From assembly GCA_030686995.1 (NCBI GenBank), contig CM060709.1, forward strand, positions 304,754,357 through 304,818,356: a stretch of DNA of 64,000 bases. The letters run 5' to 3'. The notes beneath the pieces are model-generated. The model was not told where the DNA came from. It searched no databases and saw only the letters and a list, made by a program, of their open reading frames with translations. The position numbers and the translations under genes were made by a program. This document shows positions 22,695 to 35,452 of this stretch, one piece after another; within the stretch, counting starts at the first letter, position 1; the number at the start of each line of letters is the position of its first letter. This stretch comes from Artemisia argyi (lineage: Eukaryota > Streptophyta > Magnoliopsida > Asterales > Asteraceae).

Positions 22695-24000
22695 CTACGT
22701 GACCTCATCGTTGGTTCCACTCTCTAGGTCGTCTTCTAAACCAGTTTTGTATTCCGGACCTAGTTGCAAGCATTCTTTGTAGAAACCAAGCATCCTATTC
22801 TTTACATACTCTACTCCTCTACGTCTATCCTCCTCATTCCTATAATAAGCCGCTTGCTTGTGTTCCTTTTCTATATTGGAGAGAAGGCGGTATTGCTCAA
22901 TCTTGTAGGGCATTTAATAGGAAACCTCATCATTTTCCTCCTTGAATCTAACTATCCCTAGAGTCGGATCATAACTCATCCTAGTGGCCTCAACAAATGG
23001 TTTTCCAAATATTATTTGGCTTAGGCAAGCATCTATCACCGGACGAGTATCTTCTACTATCATAAAATCGATCTCATAAGTGAGATTCCCTATAATCACA
23101 TGTAATCCCTTCACTCTTCCTGCAAAATTACTTATCAGATTCATATTGGGCATCATCCTAAAATTAAGTTGCTTCTTCATTACCCAATTGTAATAAGTCC
23201 TAGTCATGATGTTTACGGGAGATCTAAGATCAATGTAAGCTTTCCATATATGCATGTGCCCGATATTGCTTGGTATGTTAATGTTAGAGGGGTCTCCCAT
23301 TTTGATAAGGGGTGTGCCAAGGATATATGGTCTTTCGGGACTATCGAATAAATCTTTATGGTATTCCCATTCTTCCTTGGTGGGCAACTTATCAAAGTAC
23401 TTCTCTTTAGGCTCTACTTCCTCTAATTCCTCTTCCTTATTAACCTCAACTTCCCTACTTTCATCCTTAGTCTCGGCTTCTACTCTAACTTCATCCTTGT
23501 CACTCTCTTCTATCTCCTTATCTATTGGCTTAATGGTGACAACATTGACAAAGTGGACATGTTTGGATGATGAGGGGTCCTTAATTTGGATTCCGTTATT
23601 GGTGTCCCTAGTGTCCTTCCTAGGTGTGGCTAACGCTTGGTTGTTGAGGGCCTTCAACAAGTTGTCAATCTTGTTGGTCATCTCTGTTTATTGTTGGTTG
23701 AATTCGGTTTCGAACCTAGCTATGCGAGCTTCTTGAGATGCCATGAACTTAGACATCAATCCTTCAAGATTGTTGGTACTACCATAGTTGTTAGAAGGAT
23801 TGTTGTTGAAAGTACGGTTGGAGGGTGGACCGTTTGGTTGATAGCGAGTAGGCGGGTTGGAAGAATTGGGTTGATTTTGTTTCCACCTAAGGTTTGGGTG
23901 ATTTTTCCAAGAGGGGTTGTATGAATCACCGTAAGGGTTTAGCTCGGGCTTGAAAGTGTACCACTTATCTCCCGCTTCGTCGGTACGCATGGATGCGAAC
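22695..24000 (-). pseudogene. Family A gag-protease polyprotein relic (Ty3/gypsy)
   Basis: One frame on the minus strand runs from about 24000 to 22695, broken only by two TAA codons (near 23685 and 22915). It begins inside gag (PELNPYGDSYNPSWKNHPNL), passes an acidic linker with HVHFVNVVTIKP, and enters a retropepsin-like domain: YIDLRSPVNIMTRTYYNWV, then VIDACLSQIIFGKPFVEATR. The Asp-Thr/Leu-Gly motif reads DLRS, so the active site is damaged. The coding ends about 45 bp before the AGCGCTT...GGCAACC module with no reverse transcriptase or integrase, so the family looks non-autonomous (gag-protease only). The 5' end is cut at the junction with copia DNA. Confidence 0.85.
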
Positions 24001-24023
24001 AAGTTGCAGGAACTGTTGCAGGA
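23996..24023. other. Filler-like junction between family A gag and duplicated copia DNA
   Basis: The words CGAACAAGTTGCAGGAACTG and GTTGCAGGAAC appear here before the true start of the duplicated copia segment at 24024. They copy a sequence found about 50 bp further on in the same segment. Such templated filler is typical of end-joining after copying synthesis. Confidence 0.65.
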
Positions 24024-25087
24024 ACCTATGCTAATAATGGTTTATGTGTAAAATACGAACAAGTTGCAAGAACTGTTGCTCATCAGGATCCCTTCCGGGA
24101 TCTAGACACAGTACAATCCATGGTAACTACTAAAGAGGTGCCATTGAAGTCGAAGTCCCAAGCTTTATCCACTAATGCTACACCCTCATCTCCTACAGTT
24201 CTTTTGGCTGAAAGCAACAATAAACGACGCAAGGTTACTCATGATAATCGTCCAACAAAGGTGTGTCACAATTTTATTAAAGGTTTTTGTAGGGTTGACA
24301 CTAATTGTCATTTTTTTCCTGAACCATATTCCAAACATGACAAAAAAACGAATACAAACTTCTTGTGGTCGACTGCTCCACGTCCAAACAACATACCCAT
24401 TGGACACTTTGGGCCGAATGTTTCTGGTACTCATACTTTATCACAAGACCAAATGCTTGCTTTAATTCAGGCCCAACAAGCATTGTTATATCAATATAGA
24501 CAGCCACATTCGTTGGGCCAGGCCCGCTTCTCGAATTAGGCCCATGCTGTCCCAACCACCCCTCAGCCCACTTCAACATCTTATGCCCCGCCTGGTTTAT
24601 GGCTTCCTGGTCCATCTGGTGTGTACACCTCTACTGCCCAGGTTCAACCATCAACTACTCCTAATGTTGCTACTAGCTCAGGACAAAAAAACTTTGTTGC
24701 CCCATGCTTTCAATGCTATGACTATACAATATCCGACAATCGTGGATGAAATATGGATACAAGTGCCATTTCTTATCTTAATTACTCTACTAATTGTCTT
24801 GGTATCAATTTTAATATGTGCCCTTATCCCTCTATCTATGTTGGTGACGGGAAATCTATTCCCGTTACCAACACGGATCATATCATTTTTCCAACTTCTC
24901 ACGAGCCTCTTCATTTATATAATGTTCTTGTCAATCCTAACATTGTTAAAAGTTTAATATTTTTTCGTCAATTTATTCGTGATAATAAATGTACTGTTGA
25001 ATTTGATGAGTTTGGTTTTTCTATTAAGGATTTTATGCCCCGTTGAGTCCTTCTCCCATGTGATAGCATGGGTGATCTATATCCAGT
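24024..25087 (+). pseudogene. Copia gag/protease, copy 2 (duplicated segment)
   Basis: About 1,064 bp matching 17753-18815 with roughly 15-20 differences by eye. It encodes the gag C-terminal part with the CCCH-like finger (24262-24330) and the degraded protease MDTSAISYLN (24753 onward). It carries an extra A in a run near 24690 relative to copy 1. It ends with CCAGT (25083-25087), directly before another family A LTR. Confidence 0.85.
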
Positions 25088-26478
25088 TGATACGTGGGAA
25101 TCGCACCAGGCTTTACCTCTCAAGGGATCTTGAGAAGCTTACAACCCCCACCAGGCAGTGTACCTGATCGTTGTAGTATAGTATAGTGACAAGTACCGGG
25201 GGATTGATCGTTCAGCTAGGAATAGTGTCGCTAGGATTAGAAAACCTAAATACTAGTTCTAAAGGTGAGGGATGATTATTTTTGTATTTTTATATTTTTT
25301 TAGAAAGCAAGTAAAAATCTCGGGTTTGAAGGATTTGGCCGGAATTAGTTGCTAGTCAACTAACCCAATACTAAAGATGCAATCAAAATAAAATACTAAA
25401 AAATGAAAATAAACTAAATTATACTAAGGTTGTGAGCAATAAGTGGAGAAAATTGTGTTTACTTAGATTTCACTACTCCCTAGATATATTTTACACGTTA
25501 ATTACTTGTTATAGTTACGTGGATGACGGATTGTATTCCTTAATACCATTCATGGGGTGGCGCACTTAATTCCCCAATCCTATGAGTGCCTACTTCACTC
25601 CTATGTCGAGCCGGCTAAGAAGCTCCTAACATGGGATCATTGGAATTTACTCATGCATTAAATACAACCAATAAAACCTAGTGCACGTCAGTTCATGTTT
25701 CTTAAGACGTTCAAGCATGTTACCATATGGAGATCTGCCAGTTTTCTTATGCCTAACATCGAATTCATTCATCTAATACAACCATAAACAAGTAATTAAC
25801 ACATAATTAACATCTAGGTTTCATTAGATCCAAGCAAACACAGGATAGATCTAGCCTAGCATGATGGAATTAAGACAAGAACAAGATATAGACAACCAAC
25901 ACATAGACATATTGATTGAATTAAAAGAATACTTATCTCAATTACACATGAAAGGTATCAAGGGCTAAGAACCCTTGAAAAACCTGTAAAATTCGTACCA
26001 AGTTCGTACTTAGGGTTTCTCCAAAACTTCTCTCTTTTTAATGTGAAAATTAGAAAACTACATATAGGAAATAGGGTCTGACGGCGTCAAGAACAAATTT
26101 GTGATGCCGTCATCTCGCCGCCAAAATACTCATCGGACTGCCTTGATCCAGATCTGACGCCGTCAAGTGTTATGTGTTTCCAGACCGTCATGCATTTTCC
26201 TCTTGACGCCCTACCTTGTGCCGCCGTCAATTTTGTACTGGGCCGTCATGGAAATTACTCTTGACGCCGTCACCTACTATTCACAGCAAGGAAAATTACG
26301 ACTTTGGCGTTTTCTGCACTTTTATGCTCCAAAAACGTCCGAATTGCTTCCTTTTCCAGATTTCTCTCCCAAAGTACCTAAAATCACAAAAGGAACGATT
26401 TAGGGCAATATTTGATCAAATAAATTCAATTCCGGGCTTAAATGACCCCCTAAAAACGGTTCATTTTTTGCCTCATCA
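25088..26478 (-). mobile_element. Family A LTR copy 3
   Basis: 1,391 bp starting TGATACGTGG and ending CCTCATCA, with CCAGT on both sides (25083-25087, 26479-26483). Copia integrase continues directly after it. Palindromes TGACGNCGTCA lie at about 26080-26275 and the TATA-like motif near 26060. It looks like a solo LTR, but the same CCAGT flank at copy 2 shows that both derive from one insertion. Confidence 0.9.
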
Positions 26479-27660
26479 CCAGTCACGAAGCCTTCTCCTC
26501 AAGCTTTTCTTGTGAGTCAATACACGTGGCATCAACGTCTTGGACGCCTGGGAAGTGAAGTGTTACGTAGTCTTATTTCTAGTTATTCAATTTCTTTGAA
26601 TAACGTGAAATCTACTAGTGTTTGTCATGCTTGCCAGCGTGAGACTTCCTTTCTCTAGTTCTAACACTATTGTTAGGTCTTGTTTTGACATTGTCGACTC
26701 GGATTTGTGGACTTCCCCAATTCCAAGTCTTACGGGTTTTAAGTGTTATGTTTTGTTCTTAGATCATTTTTCGCATTATTTATGGGTTTATCCGTTGGTT
26801 AATAGATATGGTGTTTTGTATAAGTTTGTACTATTTTGTAATTTTGTAAAAACTCAACTTAATTGTGAAATTAAGTCATTTCAGTTTGATCATGGTGGTG
26901 AGTTTGATAACAATGCACTTCACCAATTATTTGCATCACAAGGTGTCTAGTTTCGATTTTCATGCCATAAATATCCCAACAAAATGACAAATCTGAGCGT
27001 ATGATACATACCATTAATAACATTATTCGTACGCTTCTTTTTCAAGCTCACTTACCACCTCATTTTTTGGTTGAATCTCTTCATATGGTGACTTATCTTT
27101 TGAATGTATTGCCCTCTACTGCTATTAACAATGAGTTTCTTTATACTCGCCTTTTTCATAGCAAGCCGGACTACACTCTTCTACATGTGTTTGGTTGCTT
27201 ATGTTACCCTTATTTATATACTAATCATAGGCTTGAACCACATGTCATCCCCTCCATCTTTCTTAGATACCTTTCTAATCACTGTGGGTATCCTTTCCTT
27301 GACTTAAACACCAATATATTATCCTTTTCTGTCATGTGACAATTGATGGATTGGTATTCCCATATGGTTCCATGACCGCGTCTTCTCCGTCATATCCATT
27401 TTTGGACACACCACCAAATCTTTACCTAGACCATTTGAAATACTATTTGTCAAAATTCAAAGCCTACTCCTAACCAACACCTAATTGATTCTAACCCATC
27501 GGTCACTCAAGCCCAAACTCCATCCAACTAGGCCAAACAGTCAGCCAACGCCCAATCTATTACACAAACCCAACTACCCCAAACCGAACAACAAGCCCAC
27601 TAGCAGGCCCAAATATAATCTCCAACCCAACAGTCAGTTCAGCCAGCACAATATAAGTCC
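26479..27660 (+). pseudogene. Copia integrase relic
   Basis: It resumes after the LTR with the pre-integrase zinc region (WHQRLGRLGSEVL, then VCHACQR), then the rve core: DIVDSDLWTSPIPS, DHFSHYLWVYPL and FQFDHGGEFDN, the last two around the second catalytic Asp. A stop at 26948-26950 and frame changes follow. The C-terminal core (YLLNVLPSTAI, LHVFGCLCYP) is at 27001-27339, and a Pro/Asn-rich linker at 27480-27660. The element then ends without reverse transcriptase. Confidence 0.85.
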
Positions 27661-27679
27661 CAAATGAAACACCCATTTT

Positions 27680-27760
27680 TTTAAACGTAGCCTCTATGCC
27701 GTAGAGACTAGGATCTCTACATTGTAAAGGCTCTATACCGTAGAGACTATGAATAGCAAT
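27680..27760. repeat. Short repeated motif CCGTAGAGACTA
   Basis: CTCTATGCCGTAGAGACTA and CTCTATACCGTAGAGACTA occur 50 bp apart, each partly self-complementary (CTCTA...TAGAG). Confidence 0.7.
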
Positions 27761-27840
27761 TTCATGCACTTTTAAACATGACTAACACTAGCCGAAAAAT
27801 CTTAGAAACCTGGAAACTATTTTCATTCACCAAAATAAGA

Positions 27841-28560
27841 CTAGCAGGGTACCCGCACAATGTGGCGGCGGCTATCCTGTGACTAAATATTGTGGCGAGC
27901 AAATGTTTTCATACATATGTTACAAGTTAATAGACGTTCAATGTTCAATTTTTTAGCAAATTATTAAAATGGTGGTTACAAGTTTAAAAGGTTACTTTTA
28001 TTTATAAGTATAATGCAAGCTATTCGTTTTATTTTGGAATGAAAATAAAGGTAAAAAGCCAACAACGCTCGAACTTACACATTTTCGGGTAATGGTCCAA
28101 TTCCCTGCCTACTAAAAAAACAAGATAACTTTCGGGTAATGGTCCAGTTAGCAATTACACATTTTAAATAATTATTGGAGATTGTTAGGATGATAGATTA
28201 AATTAGTTGTCAAATAGGCTGTTATAATGTTATACTGTAATAGTATTGATGACTATCAAAAGACAATATCAAAAGTCTAAATTTTAAGCGTTACTAATAA
28301 TGTAATAGTCCTAAATATATTATAATTGAATTTGAGATAGTTGAGATAGAGATAAAGATTAATCAAGCAAACTATTTTACTAACATAATCGTTAGCGCAC
28401 TCACCACTAACATAATCCTTAGCCCACTCACCACAACTTACAAAATTCGATTCATGAAGAAATTGAATACAAAATTAGGTCCGCATTTCTAACCCTAATA
28501 AAAAGTATATATAACGAGGGAAAAGGGGCCGCCGCGTTGCAGCGGGGTCTTCCCCTATGT
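27841..28560 (-). mobile_element. Possible Helitron-like element
   Basis: Read on the minus strand, 27841 is preceded by a GC-rich hairpin (CCGC...GCGG) about 8 bases before a terminal CTAG followed by T, as expected of a Helitron 3' end. A related GC-rich inverted sequence (CCGCCGCGTTGCAGCGGGG) lies at about 28530-28550. No helicase coding is present, the 5' TC end was not located, and an ordinary inverted-repeat element is an alternative. Confidence 0.35.
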
Positions 28561-29537
28561 TTTTTTTATACGTTCTGTCGATCGGGGGAATTCTGTCGCG
28601 TAAGAAAAACGGATAGTTTGATTCAAGAATGTTAAAGAATGACCACACATGTGTTCCTCCCCTTACTTTTTTTTAATTTCATTTTCGAACACAATTAAAC
28701 ACGAAGAGTTTAGGACTAAATTTTTGAAAAAAAATAAACGATGTAAAAAACAAAGGCACATACTTTAAAGGAAATAGCATCATGCAACAATTAAGTCGTC
28801 AGAACTGGTTTCAAACATAACTAAATTCCTATAGTAACATAATATAACATTTTACAAATCACTAACCATGTAGAAAAGAACATGCAACATAAAATGCCAC
28901 AAACATGTAGAAAATATCATATGTGTACGATATCCAGGCTAGCCTCCACTTTAGTAGACTTATTTGGTGGCAGAATTTTATTAGACCTGTTTTCCCTGTT
29001 GGGCTAATTTCCATAGGATTGATGGACTGAGTAAGCGGGCTGAGAGTTTTTGTAATACTAAAATAAAGAATCATGAATACTTTAATAAGGGAATATTTCA
29101 AGATTCCCCCGAGAATTGTATTATTTAGATAATACATCTTTTACCCTAATTTTACTCAACAACAAGCAACCATAGACTTACTATCTGCAGTCACCCTTAC
29201 AAACAAAATTCATCCCTTTCTAACTACGCTCAACCAACAAACACAAATCTTTTCTTTCAGCTTTTATGTAAACCGAACACCACACACAATCAATATGCTT
29301 CCTTCTAATCTTCAAAATACAAACCCACACTTAACACTAAACTTCCTTAGGTTTGTTTCCACCACAACTGTACCCTGAATTTTCTTGTCTTCTTTTGTAT
29401 AGTCGAGGCTTACACCAACCACAAACTATTGGCTTCAAGATCTTTCAATAAAGGTCTCGGGTAGGTATTGTTGTTTTTTTTTCAAGATCTATGATGTGTA
29501 TTCTCTTATACATTTTTTCTAAGGACAAGTTTGTGGG
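28561..29537. other. Intergenic DNA, no recognised feature
   Basis: AT-rich. Short open frames have no recognisable protein signature. Confidence 0.5.
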
Positions 29538-29546
29538 TATAAAAAG
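29538..29546 (+). promoter_or_regulatory. TATA-like box
   Basis: TATAAAAAG stands 68 bp upstream of the small reading frame at 29614, a plausible spacing for a short leader. Confidence 0.4.
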
Positions 29547-29613
29547 AGAAAGCTGAGATCTTTGTTTCTTTTCATTTTAGTATCGAATCTTGTTTTTTAA
29601 GAAGGTGAAGAAG

Positions 29614-29703
29614 ATGTTTTGGAAGGGCTGGAACTCAATTGTGTGGAAGGTCTGGAAGGGACGGATTTGTTATTTGTACATTGTGCTTTACATTTTGTAT
29701 TAA
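29614..29703 (+). CDS. Possible 29-residue micropeptide, unknown
   Basis: The frame runs from ATG at 29614 to TAA at 29701 and encodes 29 residues with four Trp: a basic N-terminal half (MFWKGWNSIVWKVWKGR) and a hydrophobic C-terminal half (ICYLYIVLYILY). The start has a purine at -3 and follows a TATA-like motif at a reasonable distance. I recognise no family. A frame this short arises easily by chance, so it is only a candidate. Confidence 0.2.
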   Translation: MFWKGWNSIVWKVWKGRICYLYIVLYILY

Positions 29704-29709
29704 TTGGTG

Positions 29710-31602
29710 ATGAGGTGTATTAATTAATAACATTAATTTTGTTTGATTAAAAAGTGGTCTAAAAATGACACCACGCTTATTTTTGTTGTACCATATGCTT
29801 ATTTTGTTGTAATTTTGAAAATTAGGTGCATTAAAGTGTTGTAAACCATGCTTTATTTTTTATAAGTCTGAAAATTTTGGAGAGAGATTCATTTGTGTAT
29901 TATATGTAGTATAGATATATACAATTGAGTTTAACATTTAATTACATACCGAAGCATTTTTATAAAAAAAATGTGGGTGTTAACCCAAACGCTCCGTTTC
30001 GAACCATAACTATATAACTTGGTTTATAACATAAACAAGTTAAACCCATTTGAAAACACTTGAACTAAAAGATCTAATACTACTAATAAACTATTTTGAG
30101 GCATTTACAAGCCAAACATCAAGGAGGTGTGAATGAGATGCTTGTCACCTGTACCCATGAGCAATATCGTTACCCTTCAAAATCACCCTCTTCATCTACA
30201 AGTCCTTAAAAATGGTTTTCCCATCGTTTTTAAATTTATAAAAACTTTGTTTGCAAAATCTTCGATTCTAGTTGTATGTGAGATCAATATTTAAATGCTT
30301 ATGTATACTAATATCTACGTGAGTAAATGAAAATATAAGTAAGTAAATAAGTAAAGAGATAGAGATGGAGAGATCGCACCACAAGACAAAGGATTTATAG
30401 TGGTTCGGCTACGTAGCACCTCTTCGCCCTACTCCACTCCCCGAGCACCTAACTCGAGAGTTTTCTTCACTATGTCAACAAGCTCCCTTATGGCGGAGAA
30501 AACCTTACACAACTTTTCCTTACACCAATTAATGACAATAAGCTAGATGTCGAGTCCTAATAATAGCTAGAACCAATCTCACACCACTAATCACTACACA
30601 CCTTTTTCACAACTTATACACACCACAACTACTACTCACAACTTTACTACTTCAACTTCACAACACAACTACTTCTTCACTACTTCTATTCACAACTACT
30701 AACACACCTAGATCTACCTATTACACACCTTCTACACCTTTACAAATGATTTACACAACAACTAACAATATTCACAAATCTGCAATACTTCTTAACAAGA
30801 TGTTGGAGGAGTATTCTTCTCTTGCACTTTGAATGATGAGGGATCACTTGAAACAACAAGTAATAAGTTTATGATCAAAGATTTTTGGAATATGATTTGA
30901 GAGGTTTTGGACAGAAAGTTTTAGTGCAAAAGGTGAGGAAAAATTACAGATTTGAACCAGTATTTATAGGCAAAAGATTCTGACACAGGAGCGTGTGTCG
31001 GCCCCGTTAATTCATGGCCGGCCCCTTAAAATTACGGGGGCCTCCCACCTGTAACGGCCAGATTCTTTTGTCTTTTCTGGGAAAAGTTTATTTGGTGAAG
31101 ATTTAACTGATTTTGGTTAAAATTTTGAATTCATATATTTATTATGAATTAAACATTTTCCTTTAATTACCAAAAGTGTTTTTCTAAATATATAAAATGT
31201 TTATACCATTTTATATAATTTGTAATTAGTAAATAAACCTTCCTTTGATCATAAAATATATTAGACAATTGTTTATTCATTAAGTGATTTAATTGGAGTA
31301 ATGATGTTTTGTCACTAAATACTTGTTTATTTAATGATTTTACGTTTAATGATTTTTCATTTTGTGATCGTCAAAACATAGGAATATCAAAAAATATTAA
31401 TAAAATTTTTATGCATTATTTATATCAACATACTCCATTTACCTACAAAAAGGTAAACATTAAAACAGTAAGTCTTTTAGACTTAGTAACTAATAATATT
31501 ATATCATAAACATAAACATGATTATATTATGGCCTTTCTAGTAGATGCTCTACTATGACTAAATCTAGTCATTCAAGGTACTCATGCTATCACATGCTCA
31601 TA
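29710..31602. other. Intergenic, probably repeat-derived DNA
   Basis: The segment about 30370-31060 (TATAGTGGTTCGGCTACG, then CTACTCCACTCC, then a GC-rich stretch with GGCCGGCCCC) looks like repeat DNA but could not be assigned. The rest is AT-rich with no gene. Confidence 0.4.
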
Positions 31603-31898
31603 ACCGGCTATCCTCGGTGCTAATACTAATATTGCTAATATCCAGCTAACTACGGAACTAATATCGGCTATACCCGAGAATTTGTTGCATAACTCATATC
31701 TAGCTAATTCCAGAGATATATCGGCAAGACCCGAGCAAGACTAACTTTACTAGTATCCGGCTACCTCCGAAGCATTATCGGCTACACCGTAGCAAATTGT
31801 ACCATGACTAATATCCGACTACCTTTGGAGCATTATCGGCTAATATCCAAGCAACACTAACATAATTAATATCCGGCTAATTCCGAAGCAACCCTCAT
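31603..31898. repeat. Degenerate tandem repeat, about 65-70 bp period
   Basis: Four to five diverged units built on TATCCGGCTACCTCCGAAGC followed by ATTATCGGCTACACCCGAGC. Each unit holds two CGGCTA words about 20-25 bp apart. Confidence 0.75.
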
Positions 31899-34800
31899 GG
31901 CATAGCTAACTACTAAAATGTGTTATTCTATCAATGATATCATCATATCATAATAATACTACTAAACTTGATATTTCTAATCCATTAGTTACCTTATTAG
32001 TTCGAGCTACTCTTTCAATTGCTTTTCTTGGTTACCTAAATACATAACAATCATTCTAACACTATTATGAATCACCAATTCAACTACTATCATAAACTTC
32101 ATCTAACTACAATGTTTGGTTTCTTTGAAACATAATGCCAAACACTCCATTTACAATTATCAATAATTATCAACCATAACTAATTCATCAATTATCCATT
32201 CCAAAATATCTCTAACATCATAATATCAATAATTAATCATAACATTATCAAATACTCAACATTATCATCTTACAATCATAAAACATCATAAAAATCATAA
32301 AACATCATAAAACTCTTTCCCCTAAAAACCTTCAATTCATCTATATAGTTTACCTCATGTAAAACTAACAATTCATAACTTACCTTGGTTTGGAAGAATC
32401 AATTGAAGACACTTGAAGCCCTTTCTTAATTTCTCCAAATTCTTCCTAATCTCTTCTCAAAATTTTCTTGTGATTTTCTTGGCTTATGACCAATCTCCCA
32501 ATTTTCCCACTAAATTCCACCCATAAAACACGTATGGGGCACGTGTAGTTATGAGGGAGTAATCCATGTACTTTTGAGGATATAAGCCCTTAAGGGTATT
32601 CCTGTCATTTTGTACCTTAATTCTAACTTTTGCATCGTTACTCCTTATTGTTAATTTCATCACATTGAAGGTCCTTTTCAGTTAATTTATGTCATATTTC
32701 TTGTCCTTTTTTTTGTTAAATACCAACTCTTCTAATATTCTAAAGTCATATAATACTATTAATATACACGAAACTAGAACTTCAAATTTTGAGATATTAC
32801 ACCAAACCGACCAACCGCCGGCCCGAGTTTTTTCTTCAGCCAAACAGGCTTGGTCTACACACTCTTCGGCCCATAATTTCTACCTAACCCGAACCCGTTG
32901 TATACTCATACCATGGACACCCGTTTTCGTGTCCGGTCGAATAAAGCTACCCAACGTTTTACTCTTAATGTTTCTACAGTCTTCCCTCTTCCAAAGTCGA
33001 TAGTGATGCGTATAACGATCCAAATTGGCAAAATGCTATATAAAAATATTGCAATACTTTTAACTTACATTATATAGAAAAATTAAGCATTAAAATTTTA
33101 AAATTAACTTCTTATTTTTTGGGTAATAACTAATAAGTCATAGTTATTGCAAATATTTGAATGATATAGAGAGTAGACTCATTACAATAATTAGTATTAG
33201 TTTATGAAAGATTTTTTTATATCCGTTTTACTTTTTGCATTAAACTATTTATTTAAAAGAAATTAATGGCATAATAATTTAAAATTTTATGTTTTTAGAA
33301 TTACATTAGGTTTATAAATATCGCATTACATAATTTAGTTATATGGAAATGCAATGATATCATCTATGCAATATTTTTCGTGCAAAAAAAGTAAAGTAAT
33401 TAAATGATTTTCACTAAATATATCATAAATTTTTTATCACATAATACACCATCGCAACGTGCGAAGATTTTATTTTTTGTTTTATACAAATGATCAAAAC
33501 ATACATAACTTATGTGTTTCCCTCCTTTATATATCTCATACTGACTACTGACTTAACACACTAACACATGAAAGATACAATTGGTCTCTTACGGAAATAC
33601 AGTGGAATCCTTGAACTCGAGACAATGTAATATTGTAATCCAACCATAACCATCTAAAATGACCCATATCATCTGATTCTACATAAATAAACAAATCCTA
33701 AATGAATTTTTAAATCCGTTAAGCCATATGTAAACTCCTTGTAACTCATACTAGCTATAAGTCCCGTCCACGTACGGAGTTTACACATAAATCGAATTTA
33801 TCTTAAAATTTTAGTTTAGTATATGGACATATAAAAATTTACCCGTGAAAATTGTGATATAAATATAATTATTTCTTGTCCCGGAGTTTTTATTATGTAT
33901 TAATATTTATTACAATAACATTTTGTAAAAAAATTTGTTGCTTAAACGATTTAACTTTATTTAATTAACATAGATGTTGAGGTTGATATTGATGTTATTG
34001 TTTAACTTTAACTATTTATATCATGTTGTACAAAATGTACGAGTTTAGTAGCACATAATCAGCACGAATAGGAGATATATCAGTACGCCATCCACGGAAC
34101 ACCTTTTGTAGTGAGGGAAGTCCTCTTTGTGAAGTTAAAATATGCCCCGTAAAGTTTTTAAAAAATGTTTTTCTTGATATCCAATTATAAACTTTTAAGA
34201 ATTACATTAGTCGTTATTATAAGTAAAATAGCGTATATTTATTTTCATATCACAGTAATTCGTGCTTACATTTGATATTCATATTCCCATTAACAATAGT
34301 TTGGTTGTATTTAATATTCAAGCCCATGTACACATAAATTAAACTTTTAAAATAAAGTAACATGAGTCCTTATTTAACGTATAGTTTAAAAAAAATATTT
34401 AACGTATATTGAAACTAATTCGTATATTTATAAAATTTTGCAATTTTAATAGATAAAATTCTGAAAAAATACTAATACTTATGTAATTTTAAATAAAGTT
34501 CATCTTATATAGTATATGGGTATAAAGTGTAAGGGATTATTTGTTATTTTTATAAAGTTATTAAAATATATGGTAAATTGTAATTTTACACTCAACTCTA
34601 TATAATTTATATAAAATTCAAGCACTAAAGTTTTATTAATACTCCCCCTTTTTTTATGTTTTTTTTCACAAATTTAACACAAATATTTTTATGTGTTTTT
34701 TTCTCAACCAAATTTCTCTATCAAATTTATAAAAGTTTGACTAAAATCAATAAAATTTTAACTTTCTATTAACAAATCATATTACTTGATTTTGCCTACG

Positions 34801-35420
34801 TGACAAAATTGAGTTTTCCTATTGGTGCAATTTTTTTCCATTGAGAAAAGATTTACAAAAACACTCTGAAATAAGATAATTCTTTTATTATATAAAAGAT
34901 TCTGGTTCTTTGCTAGCTATTACGGAGTAATATTGTCGCTAAAAAAATACTGTAGTTAATTGGAAGCAAGCTATAATTTACAAAAATACTAGAAGATTGA
35001 AGATGCTAACACACGTAAATAAAATACGTTCATGATCATTCGAGTATCAGACTCCAACGAATTGAAAGATTCATGCTAGGAGATGACACATTTAGCTATT
35101 GTTATCACTTAATTAGCATTTTCGTCGTCTTGTTTGAGTATTGCAACACTGATTTTGTAACGTGCAACAAGTTGGGTTTCACGTGGAAATATATAAAGCG
35201 GCGTGAAACGCCAAATTTACGGAAGGCCACGAAAAGAATTGTCGACCTCTTGTGTGTGTCGGTAATATTTAAAGCAAAGTTTTAATAAATTCAATATAAA
35301 ATATAAATAGAATCATGATCGTCTTTGAATATTTTATCTCTGCAATTTGTCACATGACACCATTCACGTTTATCTCATTGCATTCATATACTTGTTGCAA
35401 ACTAAAAAATAAAAGTTATT
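31899..35420. other. AT-rich intergenic DNA
   Basis: No gene was recognised. Around 33755-33785 the minus strand reads CCGTACGTGGACGG, then a spacer and CTAGT, another possible Helitron 3' end. The sequence CATCGCAACGTGCG at 33450 is a further repeat-like terminus. Short open frames at 32689-33003 and 35073-35285 look accidental. Confidence 0.45.
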
Positions 35421-35423
35421 CTA

Positions 35424-35452
35424 TCATCATCATCATCAACATCAACAACAAC

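Larger units (their letters stand above)
15350..27660 (+). mobile_element. Nested, decayed Ty1/copia retrotransposon
   Basis: In order: primer-binding site, gag, protease and integrase of one copia element, interrupted by a hAT derivative (15443-16910), a Stowaway MITE (17106-17360) and family A LTR sequences (18816-23997 and 25088-26478). The gag/protease part is present twice (17753-18815 and 24024-25087). Reverse transcriptase, RNase H and the 3' LTR are missing, and the 5' LTR was not identified. The element can no longer move alone. Confidence 0.85.

Noticed and set aside
23254..23736. 160-codon plus-strand frame rich in Ser and Leu
   Set aside because: Antisense shadow of the acidic linker in the family A gag-protease relic.
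32689..33003. 104-codon plus-strand frame
   Set aside because: No domain, no homologue recognised, and AT-rich flanks; it looks accidental.
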